Shown here: one piece after another, positions 11,430-22,690 of the stretch
How positions within the stretch are numbered: position 1 is the stretch's first letter
How the letters are laid out: the number at the start of each line of letters is the position of its first letter
Assembly: GCA_015680685.1 (NCBI GenBank)
Contig: MNCI01027140.1
Coordinates: forward strand, 386,173-450,172
Origin: Gnetum montanum
Taxonomy: Eukaryota > Streptophyta > Gnetopsida > Gnetales > Gnetaceae
Direction of reading: 5' to 3'
DNA length: 64,000 bases
Position numbers and translations under genes: made by a program
Notes under the pieces: generated by a model
Told to the model about the DNA's origin: nothing
The model's database searches: none
Seen by the model: only the letters and a program-made list of their open reading frames with translations

Positions 11430-12500
11430 ATGAGAATGAAAGTTACAACATACAACATGCTTGCAAGATCCCTAGTGAGTAAGAAACAACATTCGTTATG
11501 TCTGCCATGGGCTTTGGATTGACATGAATATTTATATCCACACATCTTAGCAAGTTAGAAGATTTGGATGTGGATGTCTTGTGCTTACAAGAATTCTTGC
11601 CATGGGAATTTCTATACCAATTCCAACTAGACTTGGAAGGATGAGATACATAGGTATCTATAAGCAAAAAGCTTCTTATGAAAGTTCTTATTTTGAGCCA
11701 TACAGATTAGCATATTGTAGACATCACAATGTGGATGGTTGTGTGATCTTTTATAAAGAAGCCAAGTTTGAATTAGTATAAATATTTGAATGGATCTTAG
11801 AAAATATGATTTTTGAAATTCTAGACCTTTAAGTAATGGAAAAGAAATAACAGTTAATATTTCAGAAAAATAACATACCCTTGACATTGATTTTAAAAAT
11901 TCAATTATCAGGAAGATGTGTATGCATGGTTAACACACATTTAATTGCCAAACCAGCATGCTCAAATGTTAGACTTTGTCAAGGAGCATACTTGATTAAG
12001 AAAATAAAAGAAAGTTTGAAGAATAAGTTATTCCTAAGCCATACTAATCCAATTCCATTTATTCTTTATGGAGACTTCAATGCAAAAGTTGGAAATAGTG
12101 TTTATCAATTCTTAAAATTTGGATCTATAAAGGAATATTTGGAAGATAAACTTGATTTGAAAAAGATGTTTCCATCCATTCAACATGCAATTCCATTGGC
12201 CAGTGCATATTCTGCTTATTTTGAATCTTCAATAGATAAATTAGGTTCCAGAATTCAGGAGCAGATGATGTTGATGGATAGTATTTATCAAGAACCATAG
12301 TTTAAAAATTACTCTACAATGGTTAATGAGGATGGATCAACAACATTCTTCATTGAGACTTTGAATTATATTTGGTATGATGTAAAATTCTTTTAAGTTA
12401 CCAAGTTACTAGAGTTAATTTTGAAAGAAGAAGTTGAGAAGAATCAAGATTAAGCCTTGTCATCTTGAACAAGACCATCTAATCACATACCACTTATGGT
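11430..12500 (+). pseudogene. CCR4-type deadenylase retropseudogene
   Basis: Family: CCR4 deadenylases of the exonuclease-endonuclease-phosphatase (EEP) fold, which shorten mRNA poly(A) tails in the CCR4-NOT complex. Conserved blocks appear in order on the plus strand. Near 11450 there is TYNML followed by LPWAL (family: YN-LA ... PPWAL). At 11560-11590 there is DVDVLCLQE, with the metal-binding Glu. At 11730-11760 there is DGCVIFYKEAKFELV. At 11925-12110 there are VNTHL and ILYGDFNAKVGNSVYQFL, with catalytic Asp and Asn. At 12190-12220 there is PLASAYSAYF. At 12295-12400 there are NYS and TLNYIWY (family: NYT ... GTLDYIFY), then a decayed PS-NHIPL near 12480 (family: SSDHIAL). Frameshifts and stops interrupt it, for example TAG at 12298. 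The blocks run without introns, whereas plant CCR4 genes have several, which points to a reverse-transcribed copy. No obvious poly(A) tail remains. Confidence 0.8.
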
Positions 12501-13419
12501 ATAATTACAATTACTCCCATCAGTTCATAAGGTTGATCAAGATCAAGAAGTATCTTACTCTTACTTTTATTAATGATCTTATTATTTTATTCATTGTTTA
12601 ATTTATATTTCAATTAGATAAGAAAAATGTCTATGATAATAAAAATAGGAGATAAAGAATTTATCCTACTCTCACTTGGGTAACCATATCCAAGTTGCAC
12701 TTTGTGTGACCCTAGTTAGGATTGGTGATTGGTGGTTGGTAAATCTTTAATTCACCTTTTTTCATTATCTTAAAAAATAAAGTAAGTATTAAGAAAGTGA
12801 TATTTAATTTTCCATATAATTTTTCTCACATATATCTTCACGGATGTAACACAACTCATCTGGCAAAGGAGCACCTGTCCTACAAGAGGTTGAAGTCCAA
12901 CGCCAGCCAAAGATGAAAACGCAAATAAGTCCCTTAAAGCATTCCGACGAGGGACTCCACTAAACATCATCTTGGCTCTCTACCTTGACCTCTGCAACAC
13001 CAATGCAACACTCTCAAGTATAGCCAAGCGACGTCCTGACACACGCCAAGCGACAACCTCGACATTCTGTCTACTCGGTGTTTTGTATTCTTTGCTGATG
13101 TCTATCGAGCTAATTCTCCAGACGTTGACAAAGAGGTGCCAATGAAACACCTCAAAAAACGTGAGGTCATCCTGGCTTCACCATGCATAGTAGATCGTGC
13201 AGCACTGTGGCAGTTCATCAGGAGGAGAATGCACCGAGCTCGAGCTAAAACAGCTCAGCAAATTTTCTACTTTAGGCAAAGGCAAGCTATAGATTGTCCT
13301 TCCTAACCGCCTAGGTAGCTTGTCCAGCTGACAGCATGCTTAGAAGTGATGTGCAGAGTTGGCAGCAGCATTCTAGGTGCATACAAAATAGTTCGACAAG
13401 TTTTGTAAGTCACGAAGTT
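12501..13419. other. No gene; possible LTR-end relic near 13078
   Basis: No coding signal. 'ggtgttttgtattctttgct' at about 13078-13100, followed by 'gatgtctatcgag', loosely resembles the LTR end, PPT and adjacent interior of the 790-9850 element at 2311-2350. A degraded relative may lie here. Confidence 0.3.
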
Positions 13420-13830
13420 CGCTACGCTACGCTACACCTTGCTATGTAGCGTAGCAAGCTTCAAAAGACAATTGCAGAACGAAGTGCTACACTACATGAT
13501 GTAGCATGGCAAACGGCTTCGCAACCAGCCCCTTCGTCCTGTTTCAGATCCTTCAACAATGTCCCTTTCCTCCAGGAAGCGGCGGACCCTGTCTATTGCT
13601 ATGCTACACTGAGCTACATAGCATAGCGAGGTGTAGCAATCTTGCGGGAGGGATAGAAGGAAACTCGATGAACAAAGTCGGTAAACTTGCAGATCTCGCA
13701 ACAGCAAAGTTTGCAAATCGGTGAAGTTTTGCAACTAAGTCCAGTCGCTACGCTATGTAGCGTAGCATAGCGTAGCAAGCAAATGACGTGGCAAAGCATG
13801 CAATGAAGTGCTACGCTACCACGAGCCTAG
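13420..13830. repeat. Cluster of GCTACGCTA / TAGCGTAGC inverted repeats
   Basis: The 9-10 bp words 'gctacgcta' and 'tagcgtagc' occur many times in both orientations (13425-13455, 13475-13500, 13600-13630, 13745-13785, 13809-13817). One part, 'gctacgctatgtagcgtagc', is a perfect hairpin with 8-bp arms and a 4-bp loop. It lies upstream of the LTR-like TATA at 14078. Confidence 0.75.
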
Positions 13831-14077
13831 TGCATTATAGGATACAGCAAGGCATGTAGGTGGTTGTGCGATATCAATGCACTTCACCAATCGAACTGTT
13901 AGCATACATCCCCAAATGTGAACGGTGCAATTAAGGTAGGACATGCTCGTAATTATGGTGTAGCCGACTCACAGTTGCAACGGCCTCATAGATCCAACGG
14001 TCACACATGGCACATGTAACAACAACAAGCCAACGGAAGTCCAAGGCACGTAAAGTCCAAAATTGTGCCCTCGGTCC

Positions 14078-14086
14078 TATAAATAT
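14078..14086 (+). promoter_or_regulatory. Candidate LTR TATA box
   Basis: TATAAATAT in the context 'ggtcctataaatatcccg', followed by a CT-rich tract (14110-14260). The position suits the promoter of the LTR that ends at 15390, but the LTR start was not found. Confidence 0.4.
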
Positions 14087-14929
14087 CCCGCGAGCAACAT
14101 TCAAAACTCTCTCTGGATCTCCGACTCTCAGGCTCTCTAAGACTCCAGGACTTTCGAACATTCTGGTTCTCAAAGGTCTTTTTGACTCCCAGACTCTCTC
14201 TTTCCCTCGATTTCTGGCTCTCTGGCTCTCTGGCTATCTGGCTCTCACTAACTCTCGCTGACTTTTCTCTTGGCATGCAAGTTCTTCCGGTGACACGTTG
14301 CAAATACCGAACATTGTAAGCTCTCTGTTTGACACTGCAAACAGCAAGCATCCCCTGTTGCCAGTTTATTGCACCCTCGCTCTACCACCTTGGTAGAGCC
14401 ACACATTGTCAAATATTTGAAACCGCAACCAAGTGTACCAATCGCCATGTTCTGTAAGTGGTGGTTACTTTTGGGATTTCTGCACCCAGTCACATGGTGC
14501 AACTGACCGCATCCACCTCAAGCAGACCGATTTGTGGCTTTGGAACGGTGCACTATCCTAACTATATTTATTTTCCTTTTTTTTTGCATTACTGTTGTGT
14601 ATCACATTATTTCCTTATTTAAGTTATTTTCAAGTGCTATTTCGTGTTGTTTCACTTTCCTTTCAAGCATCATTCTGCATTGTTTCGCATTCCTTTTTTG
14701 CATTGTTAAAACATAAGTTGCACAAGGCTATATAGACGCCGATTAAGTCCCTATCTGATCGACCAGACCGTTCAGGGCACCCTATACCCGCACACACCCA
14801 GCACGACCCTCCCGCGGGTACGGGGTTAAGACTGTCACGCTCGCCGACCCCTCGCGTTTTCCACCTGCCAACGTTTTTGGTCGCAACAGTTTCCTTGACG
14901 CATTTTACATTCATGCACTTTACTTTAAT

Positions 14930-15390
14930 GCATTTTAGTTAAGCAATTAATTTTCATTTATTAATGAGCACAAGCACAACCACTTCGAGCATACATATAG
15001 TAATTGGTAACCTAGAAACGCTTAACGTTTGGTAACCCAGTAGCGCTATATGTGTTTAGGATGTATCCAGGAGAGTGGGAATAGGTACTTGTGTTAGGAT
15101 AGCTAGGAAATCAAATAATTAGATATTAAATTCCTCTAATTTCCATTCTTGTTGTAGGTGATTAAACTTACAAAATATAACATGATAAAAATCATATACC
15201 TCAGTTACAATTAACCATATAATTGTACTTCATGAATGGAATTGAGAAGACAACGAATGTTCTTATTATCCATTTCACTTCCTAAAGAATTAGTGCATTG
15301 GAGAACTATAGCTCCATGAAATTTGACCAGATCATGCGTGAACGCTTGTGATTTGTATGGTTGGGTGTAGGGGTACCTCGCCACTCATCA
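14930..15390 (+). repeat. 3' part of a TGATGAG-family LTR
   Basis: Aligns with 38600-39061: 'cgagcatacatata', 'cttaacgtttggtaaccc', 'tgaccagatcatgcgtgaacg' and the terminal CTCATCA at 15384-15390. Sequence between 14087 and 14930 could be its R region, but I could not align it. Confidence 0.7.
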
Positions 15391-15934
15391 TTTGTTATCA
15401 AATTTATTCATCCATTCTACATGGTTATGTGGATGCTAATTGGGGTGGGGATTTAGACAATAGAAAATCAACCAATGGATATGTGTTTAATATCTTTGGT
15501 GGTGTTATCTCTTGGAAAAGCCAATTGCAGTCTTATGTAGCTCAGTCTACTACTGAAGCAGAATATGTTGCTACAAACCTAGCTAGTCAAGAAGCAACAT
15601 GGCTTCAAAGATTAGTTATTGAACTTGGAATTCATAAAAAAATTATGAAAATTGGTTTTGATAATGAAAGTGCAATTTCTATATCTAAGAATCTCACTTT
15701 CCACAGTAGGACAAAGCATATATAAATACATTATCACTATATTCGAGAGCAGATAAATAACCAAAGAATTTTTCTTGAATAAATTAAGACAGAAGAGAAT
15801 CTTGCTAATATAATGACAAAATCTTTATCTATTAAAAAATTTTATGGTGTTGAACAGTTGTTGGTGTCATGGAAGGTGACATCATCTAAGGTCTGAATTA
15901 GGCTTCACAACAACTTTGCCTCAAGAGGAAGAAT
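15391..15934 (+). pseudogene. Ty1-copia RNase H fragment
   Basis: Starts directly at the LTR end. It encodes HGYVDANWGGDLDNRKSTNG, SWKSQLQSYVAQSTTEAEYV, and FDNESAISISKN...FHSRTKHI, the copia RNase H pattern with the D, E and D residues visible. After a stop at 15723 it continues as YHYIREQ ... ENLANIMTKSL. It ends in a copia-type purine tract (caagaggaagaat) at about 15922-15934. The rest of pol is absent upstream, so this is a 5'-truncated remnant joined to an unrelated LTR. Confidence 0.85.
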
Positions 15935-16360
15935 TGTGAATAAAGTGAAGACAATTGCCATTCACATAAGCTCAGATATAATCATTTCTTTGATTACAAG
16001 CACTATTGTTTTTGTAATTGTATGGTACAATTGTTATGTTATAATAAACTATAGTGTTAAGTATTTAACTGTAGATATTTGAAACATAGTCAATGTAAAA
16101 CTATTGTTCATATCATTTTACTATTGAAAATATCCAGTTTACATTTGAAATCCCACACTATAATATGGTTACAAGGAAGCCCTCAAGGCAATGTGTTTGG
16201 CTTTCATCCCAATGCTTTCCTCTTTCCCATTCTCTACTGTTCATTGTGTTTCAAAAATTCTCTTTGAGATGACATAAAGATCTAGGAGCCTATTTTTTGT
16301 TTGGGTTTTTCTTGTTTTCCAAGGAGATATAATTTTGTGTTTTTCTACTGATTTATTTTC
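15935..16360 (+). repeat. Probable 3' LTR of the copia remnant
   Basis: TGTGAATAAAG follows the purine tract, as in copia 3' LTRs. No second copy is in the window, so the end is uncertain. Confidence 0.45.
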
Positions 16361-16362
16361 TT

Positions 16363-16516
16363 ATTGTTATCATGAACAACTTAAAATAACAGCATGGGAG
16401 ATGTTGGCACCAACAAATACTTTCCCAGATCCTTAGAATTGTTATCATGAACAACTTAAAATAACAGCATGGGAGATGTTGGCACCAACAAATACTTTCC
16501 CAGATCCTTAGAATTG
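16363..16516. repeat. 75-bp tandem duplication, two identical copies
   Basis: Units at 16363-16437 and 16438-16512 match base for base ('attgttatcatgaacaac' ... 'cagatccttaga'), with a few more matching bases after. In an area where most repeats have diverged, identity means a recent duplication or an assembly artefact. Confidence 0.95.
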
Positions 16517-16757
16517 ACATATAAATTATCATTGGATGCTTCATCATGGGATATAAAATGTTAGGTTAAGAAACAAATTTACCGAGGAAACTAGGTTGCT
16601 ATGTGACATAAACTGATACAAGCAAGAAGCTATCAAGGATAAGAGGCTATCCAAAGCTAGGGCAAACTGAAATTGAGCATTTTATATACATGAAATCCAA
16701 AGGATCCACTGAAACTGAAAAGTAAAGCTCAAAATTAACCAAACGACGGGGGCAGCA

Positions 16758-19008
16758 TTAAGAGGCTTTGCATTTGGTGAAGGTGCAATAGGCCTGAATA
16801 AGCTCGTTTGCAAAAACGATGCCGCCCAGGAGAACGGTAAGGATGACAGCCCAGGCTTTGGACGTGGACATGTAGTTGTGTGCGAACTTCACAATACGGT
16901 CTGCTACGTCTCTGCACTGTGTCCGCAAGAAATTTCTGTAATATTTCCTGCGCAGCACCTGATCGAGCTCACTCGTTATATCTTTGAACGTGGGCTTCTG
17001 CCGCCTAGGAATGAAGGGCCTGGCTATGGTACTCCACAGGTTCATCACTTCCTCGTCATTTAACTCAATTGTGTTGACTATTACACCAGCCTTCCGCAGA
17101 AGGCGAACGTCGTCTACTGTAGTGATGAGGCAATCCATCAATTCTACGTATCGGGTCACTGGTTTTTCAGAGACATGGCTGCCGCTGCCCTTGCCCTTGC
17201 TACCATTGATGTGGTAGCACTGGCTGCCCTTGCCCTTGCTACCATTGATGTGGTAGTACTGGTTGAGCTCCAATGCCATGAGGTTGTGCAGCACTGTTTC
17301 CGTGTAAAGGTGCCTTATCTCGATGCATGGCAAGCACAGCTTGTCAGAGTGCTTGTCAAAGAAAAGAGACGTCCCCTGGCTAAACTGCACCCCTGCCTTC
17401 TTCAATGCCTGAGCACTATACATGCTGCGCCATGCATGCCATTTCAGTGCCGTCAAAAAAGATCCAGGTATTGTATTCAGCTTTGCTTAGAATTTAAAGA
17501 CACCCAGAATCTTTAACCAAGGAACAAAACTATAAAGAGAGTAGAGACTAAGATATTGTAGGCCAACCATCATAATTTTTTAAAATTGGACGTTCGTAAT
17601 GAAAATGGAAGCTTTTTTAAAGAAGTTTTATGACTCAATCAATGAAAGAGTAATTACAAAATATAAACAGCACGAAGCAAATTTTGGGAAAACGTGGAAA
17701 GACACAAATAATTAACCTTAACTTACACGGAAACTATTTAACAATTACCATACCATAATTTCTCAGAATTTTCCAAGATTGAAGGAGATTTTATTATCTG
17801 AGAATTGAAACATGTAGTCGTGAGAACGAAAATACCATGTACCTAATCCAAAGAAAAATGATAATTTTCTTCCCCAGTATATGTTGTTTTTAAATCCGTA
17901 AAGTTCACACTGAAAAGCAATAAGAGCTTAGTTTATATTTCAATTACAGTACCGACCAGACCTCACGTATATATAGATCTGCTGGAGCACTTCTACTTAA
18001 ATAATTTTTGCAAAATACTTGTCTATTGATATGGAAAAAATGCAAGCAACAGTACCTGAGCTTCGGAGGAGTCTTGTCTTGTGGAATGCAACAACAACAC
18101 TTTTTCAAAACGGTATCAAGGGTGTCCCTAATCCACTTGCAACGTGGGACGGATTTGGTCGGGGGGGACTCTTGCGGGCTTGAACTAAAGTCATTGGGAG
18201 TCATCAGCTTGACCACAGCAGCATGCAGCATGTGAAGCAGGTCCTTATTATCCAAGCCCTGCTCCTGCTCCTGCTCCTGCTCTTGCTCCGAAATGGGAAT
18301 GGCCACATCGTCACGGTGGTGGCGTGTGAAGGGCGACAGCTTCTGCACGGCTCTCTGAAGAAGACACTGCTGCGGTTGCTGCAGCCACTCCGGCAGCGTC
18401 GGAGGTGGCGTTGTTCGGAGAAGATCCATTACAGTGTACAGCACCTGCAACGGCAACTGGTTCTCCAACATCACTACGTCGCACTTGATCCGCAACTCCA
18501 TCAAATTCAAACCCATGTGCCCCTGTGGCCGTGGCTGCTGTACGTCCTCCTCCTCCTCCTTCTTCTTCTTCTCCTCCTCCTCCTCTACTTCGCTGGCCTG
18601 CTGGCACAGGAATCCCAGCAGAAAGATGGAGTCAAGCACCATCATCTTCAGCAATGGCTCCATCTCCAGGTGCCCTACGTTGCCGGCTCCACGACGACAC
18701 AGATAGGACTGATGTAGCTGCTGAGTGACTGGCAATGCTTTAATGGCACTTTGAATCTCGTTCAGCGTTTGTTTGCCGAGTTCAGCGGCGCACATAATCT
18801 TGTACAGGCGGATGCGGCTCTTGCCCAACAGTCTCAAGTGGTGCAGAGGCCCCAGCGATAACAACTGCGGCCACGAGGCCGTCTCATTCTGCTTCACCAC
18901 TTCCTCCGGCACTCTCTCAAGTTCCTTTATCGCTAAATTATTTTTGTTATTTTCATCACCCTCACGCAATGCTTCCTCGTAGTCCATCTCTACATCACTA
19001 GTCGCCAT
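16758..19008 (-). CDS. DUF247 (UPF0481) family membrane protein
   Basis: Two-exon model: 19008-18056 and 17424-16758, intron 631 bp (GT at 18055-18054, AG at 17426-17425). It gives an open frame of 539 aa, in the upper range for the family. DUF247 landmarks occur in order: LLSLGPLHH near residue 50, CDVVMLENQLPLQVLY near 180, then in exon 2 LPCIEIRHLYTETVLHNL, the block from VTRYVELMDCLITTVDDV to LNDEEVMNL, and a C-terminal hydrophobic helix at about 508-530, probably a membrane anchor. The function of most members is unknown. Exon 1 has low-complexity tracts (EEEEEKKKKEEEE; EQEQEQEQEQ). Exon 2 has an in-frame 39-bp tandem duplication. The acceptor was chosen because it is the one I found that keeps the frame. 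Without splicing, exon 1 runs to a stop at 17944. The ATG at 19008 is the first in the frame. Confidence 0.88.
17185..17262 (-). repeat. 39-bp in-frame tandem duplication in DUF247 exon 2
   Basis: Two nearly identical 39-bp units (17185-17223, 17224-17262) encode YHINGSKGKGS twice. The unit is a multiple of three, so the frame is kept. It falls in a variable loop between conserved DUF247 blocks. Confidence 0.9.
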
Positions 19009-20569
19009 ATTGAGAGATAAGAAAATGACACTCTCAATCTATCTTTCAGGGAAATCTAGCTTCACTATCCCAACAATGTGGCTTCTTCAGCTGTCTCTGC
19101 TGCACCCAAAGAATGCAAACGTCTTATAGTGCAGAATCGCTGCAGTCTGCAGTCTGCAGCAAGAATGAATCGAATCTTTGCATTACTGACATTGGGCGTC
19201 CTTGAAAACCTCCTTAACACAGTCGTATTTGTTACACCATCTCTCTCAACCCCCAGGATTCAGGGATTAAACTGGACGCCAAGCCAGTTGGATAACGTTA
19301 AAAACAAATATTTAAAAGTTTAAATATATCCGTGTTAGTATATTTTGGAAGTTTCCACTTTATCAAAGTGTTTGATTTTCCACTTTGCTTACATTTGTCC
19401 TAAATTTTGGCCAAGGTATTTTCTTTTGCTTTTTTAAAGCAGTGACGAGGAGTCTTAACTTCTAAAGTAAGGGAGAAGATTAACCAAGATGCCATTTCCT
19501 TTCTCTGGTCAAAAGCTCATTATTGTCCTTGTGAGCAATAAGGCCCACCGTTGGGCTTGCTATGCTTAAAATTCGTTGAGGAAAACCGTCCATTATTAAA
19601 GTAAGGCAAAGCAATGATAACTCTAGCAAATTTTCTTCAACGTTTTCAAATTTGCAGTTACGGTTAAACCGAAGTTACGGAAGGATTCGAACACAAAACA
19701 TTTATTTCTTAAAAAGCCTTTGCTTTACTGTTGATTTGGAAGCATGTAACCTCGGCGACAACCTGCTACGCGGACAACAGTGGAACCATTGCTACCCTGA
19801 GTAAATCGCATCCTCAACCCGAAGCCTTAACAAATTAATCCCTGTTAATAAAAACAGAGCCTTAACATGGCAATAATCTCCTGTGTTGGAAAATCTTGCG
19901 AAGGAATACAGTTGATCAAAACGAAAGCCCTTCATCAGCATCTGCTTTTACGTTGGCCATTTCCAGCTTAAAAGTGTATAGTCGTGACGTACTTAATAAT
20001 TCTGTGGCGAATGTTTTTTTCCAAAAGTTAAAAGCAGCCACAGGCATGACGTCGAATTTAGCTCTTTAGAAAAGTGTTCTGGAATAATGAAATTGAAACG
20101 GAAGAGCCACAGAATATGCTGTAGAGATATTTTTTTTTTAAGGAAAATAAGGATAGACTTGACAAATTAATCAACCATTAATTACTCGAATAAATTATGT
20201 AAGTTTTTTGTTGCAACATTATAATGCTGATTCAAATGGGTAATCATAGCATAAAAAAGAAACACATATAGCATAAATTGCTTCTTGTCTTCTATTCTAC
20301 ATTAGACCACAACTATGTTAAAATCTTCAGCTTCACTAGCTAGTGACTATGCCTAAGATTTTGCTCCACCTTCTTCCGACAAATGTTTCATTTTTGCAAC
20401 CATTGCATTCCTTGAAAATACCACTAGTAATCTTGTAAATCCTCAAGAACTACTTTGGAGAATTTGCTTTGCCTTGAAATATTCAAGTTATGAGTGTATG
20501 TAATGAATTAGCACAAGGTTTCTACTTCTAAAAATAAGAAATGACATTCAGATAATAACATTGAGTAAG
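19009..20569. other. Intergenic, upstream of DUF247
   Basis: Contains the 5' region of the DUF247 gene. I see no convincing TATA box and no other gene. The ORF at 19078-19323 shows no family likeness. Confidence 0.5.
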
Positions 20570-21667
20570 GTGTTTACATTTTAACCTATAATTCCCTCAT
20601 TGAATAGAAATGTTTTTTTTTAATATACTCTTTCAATATCTTTTCAAATTTTAGCAATGAGTCCAAGTCCCCAAATCATAGGTTGAAAATTTATATCAAA
20701 TTGGTAAATTGACAATTTTTTTTATAAATGAGTGTCACAAAATCAAAACAAATGAGGTAGATATTGTATTAATGTAGTCAATATTAGCAAAAGAGAGTAG
20801 ATACATCTACTCATGTTGGTAGCGACATTTTCCATTTAAGAGCTTAGTTAGAGTGGACAATCAAATATAGAAATTTTAGTATTTGGTTAGCATCAAAATT
20901 AGCAATATACAATATATTACACTTAAAAAATCAATAAAAATATACCACTATTCATTGGATTAAATATCTAATTTGATTTTGAATCGGCTTCAATGTTGCC
21001 TCACAATTAATTGCAAATTTCACAAACTATGCCTCAAACAATACATGCATATAATATATAAAGATAGATAATAGTATGACAAATTTATTTTCTAACCTTC
21101 TAAATTCAAGGTCCTAAATCCTTGCACTTATTTTTAAAAGCATAAAGAGCCTTGAAACCTCATGCTATTCTTTGTTTGATGCACTCCCTTAACATGTAAT
21201 TGTTCATATGAATGAGATTTAAATATTTAAAACAATATACTATTTCTACATTGGTATCTCCAAAATGAAATTTATAACATGTATTTCTTGTACCTCAAAT
21301 AATTAATTTAGTTTTATTCATATTCACTTTAAAAAATGAGCCATAATAATTTTTAAAAATTTTCCACATATTTTGCATACCTTCTATAGTAGTAGAGATC
21401 AATGTAGCATCATCTCCATATAGAAGAAGATTCACTACTTAGGATCCAATTTTGATAGCATGACTATGTTGCCCCTTGCATAATTATTTTTTTATTTCAT
21501 CAATAAAGATATTAAAGAGAGTTAGAGAAAGTGGATAACCTTTTTTAACTCCAATTTTGCTCTAGAATTAAAATTTCTTCTTGAATTTTTTCTTTTTTTG
21601 TAATTTCAGTAATCACTTCCTCATATAGTCTTTGAGTTATTATGTAGAGAGACCAATTTTATGCAAG
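20570..21667 (-). mobile_element. LINE, 3' part (reverse transcriptase)
   Basis: Minus-strand reading, with stops, gives PLSLTLFNIFIDEIKK, then VVNLLLYGDDATLIST (the RT catalytic box, family form LLFADD/LLYADD), GMQNMWKIF, and further on MNKTKLIIRGTRNT and RIARGFKALYAF. This is the end of a plant non-LTR retrotransposon RT. At 21667 it stops at the gypsy insertion, and the 5' part resumes at 28202. The 3' end near 20570 is only approximate. Confidence 0.75.
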
Positions 21668-21672
21668 TACAA
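21668..21672. repeat. Target-site duplication TACAA, left
   Basis: Identical to 28197-28201. It flanks the gypsy element. Confidence 0.9.
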
Positions 21673-22532
21673 TGATGAGCGGTTGGGTATTCCAACACTC
21701 AATCATGTAAGTCACAAGTATTCATGTGTGACTAGAGTATAATCCACGAATGGGAAATGCAAGTATACTAGTAGTTGATGTTCAATTCTCAATCATTGTT
21801 TGTTCACTTAGAGTTAGCAAAGTGCAAATCATATGGTTTAACTCTTAGTGAGGTATTTGATGTACTGATGTTGTTTAGCTTGAGATACACTAAGTGCAAA
21901 TAAGGTAAAAATGATTATAAATTCTATGTCTAAGTGTAATGAAAATGTAGAGCTATGCTACCCTATTGGCGATAAGTATCTATTCCTATTCTTTTGTTTG
22001 TGCTAATGCAACTATTATTAGGATTGCTACGTAACTTTACTACTAAGGGAATCAAGCAAAGTCACTACTCGGCTACCAAATTGTTACACTTTACTATTGA
22101 AACCAGTCGTACTTATTCTACCATACTAATAGACATTAGAATGTAAAAGAACTTAGGAAAAGCAAATGATTTAATAAAAGTAAACATGATGAAAGTTATA
22201 ATTATGCTAAGTGAATTACTGCAATGATGAAAAATAATCTTGATCTTTATTACCATTCATGAATTGTGTCTTGGAAGAATCCACTTAGAAAAAGATTCTG
22301 TACAACTATTATTTAGCACATTTTAGGCATTCACTCTAACTCTAACTCTAAGGCTTGAAACAAACTACAAGAATTTCACTAAGTATTGGCCAAAATTTGT
22401 TGTTTCGACATGATGGTGGGTTTGCATTTATAGGCATGACCATGGCCCACTACATCACATCTATGATGGCGTATTTAGAGCTACAATATTGTAGTTACAA
22501 TATCATAGCCTACATATTATATGGTTTTATCA
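21673..22532 (-). repeat. 3' LTR of the Athila/Tat-like element
   Basis: Begins TGATGAGCGG and ends GGTTTTATCA. About 860 bp, aligning throughout with 27316-28196. It contains the telomere-like string (taactc)n at about 22335. Confidence 0.9.
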
Positions 22533-22545
22533 TAACCCCCATGAC
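22533..22545 (-). other. Polypurine tract
   Basis: The minus strand reads CATGGGGGTTA against the LTR boundary. The same tract adjoins the LTRs at 63381 (GTCATGGGGGTA) and, in the other orientation, at 38151-38161 (TTGTGGAGGTA). Confidence 0.7.
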
Positions 22546-22563
22546 TAACTGAAAACTCATCAA

Positions 22564-22690
22564 TGATGAGTAGTTGGATATTCTAACATTTAACCATACA
22601 AGTCACAAGTGTTCACATGCAACTAGATCATCATCCGCAAATGGGTAATGTAAGTATACTACTAGTTGATGTTAAGTTCCTCGTCATTAA
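22564..22690 (-). repeat. LTR fragment inside the element
   Basis: About 125 bp matching the first part of the LTR (TGATGAGTAGTTGG...) sits where the rest of RNase H and integrase should be. It is directly joined to the RNase H fragment, so it marks an internal deletion or template switch. Confidence 0.75.

Noticed and set aside
16353-16547. Repetitive 64-aa ORF
   Set aside because: Translation of the 75-bp tandem duplication.
17175-17516. 113-aa plus-strand ORF
   Set aside because: Antisense shadow of DUF247 exon 2, including its 39-bp duplication.
18223-18717. 164-aa plus-strand ORF rich in Leu
   Set aside because: Antisense shadow of DUF247 exon 1; the Leu run is the reverse of its Glu/Lys tract.
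22330-22360. Telomere-like repeat (CTCTAA-type)
   Set aside because: Only about three units inside both LTRs of one element; not a telomere.
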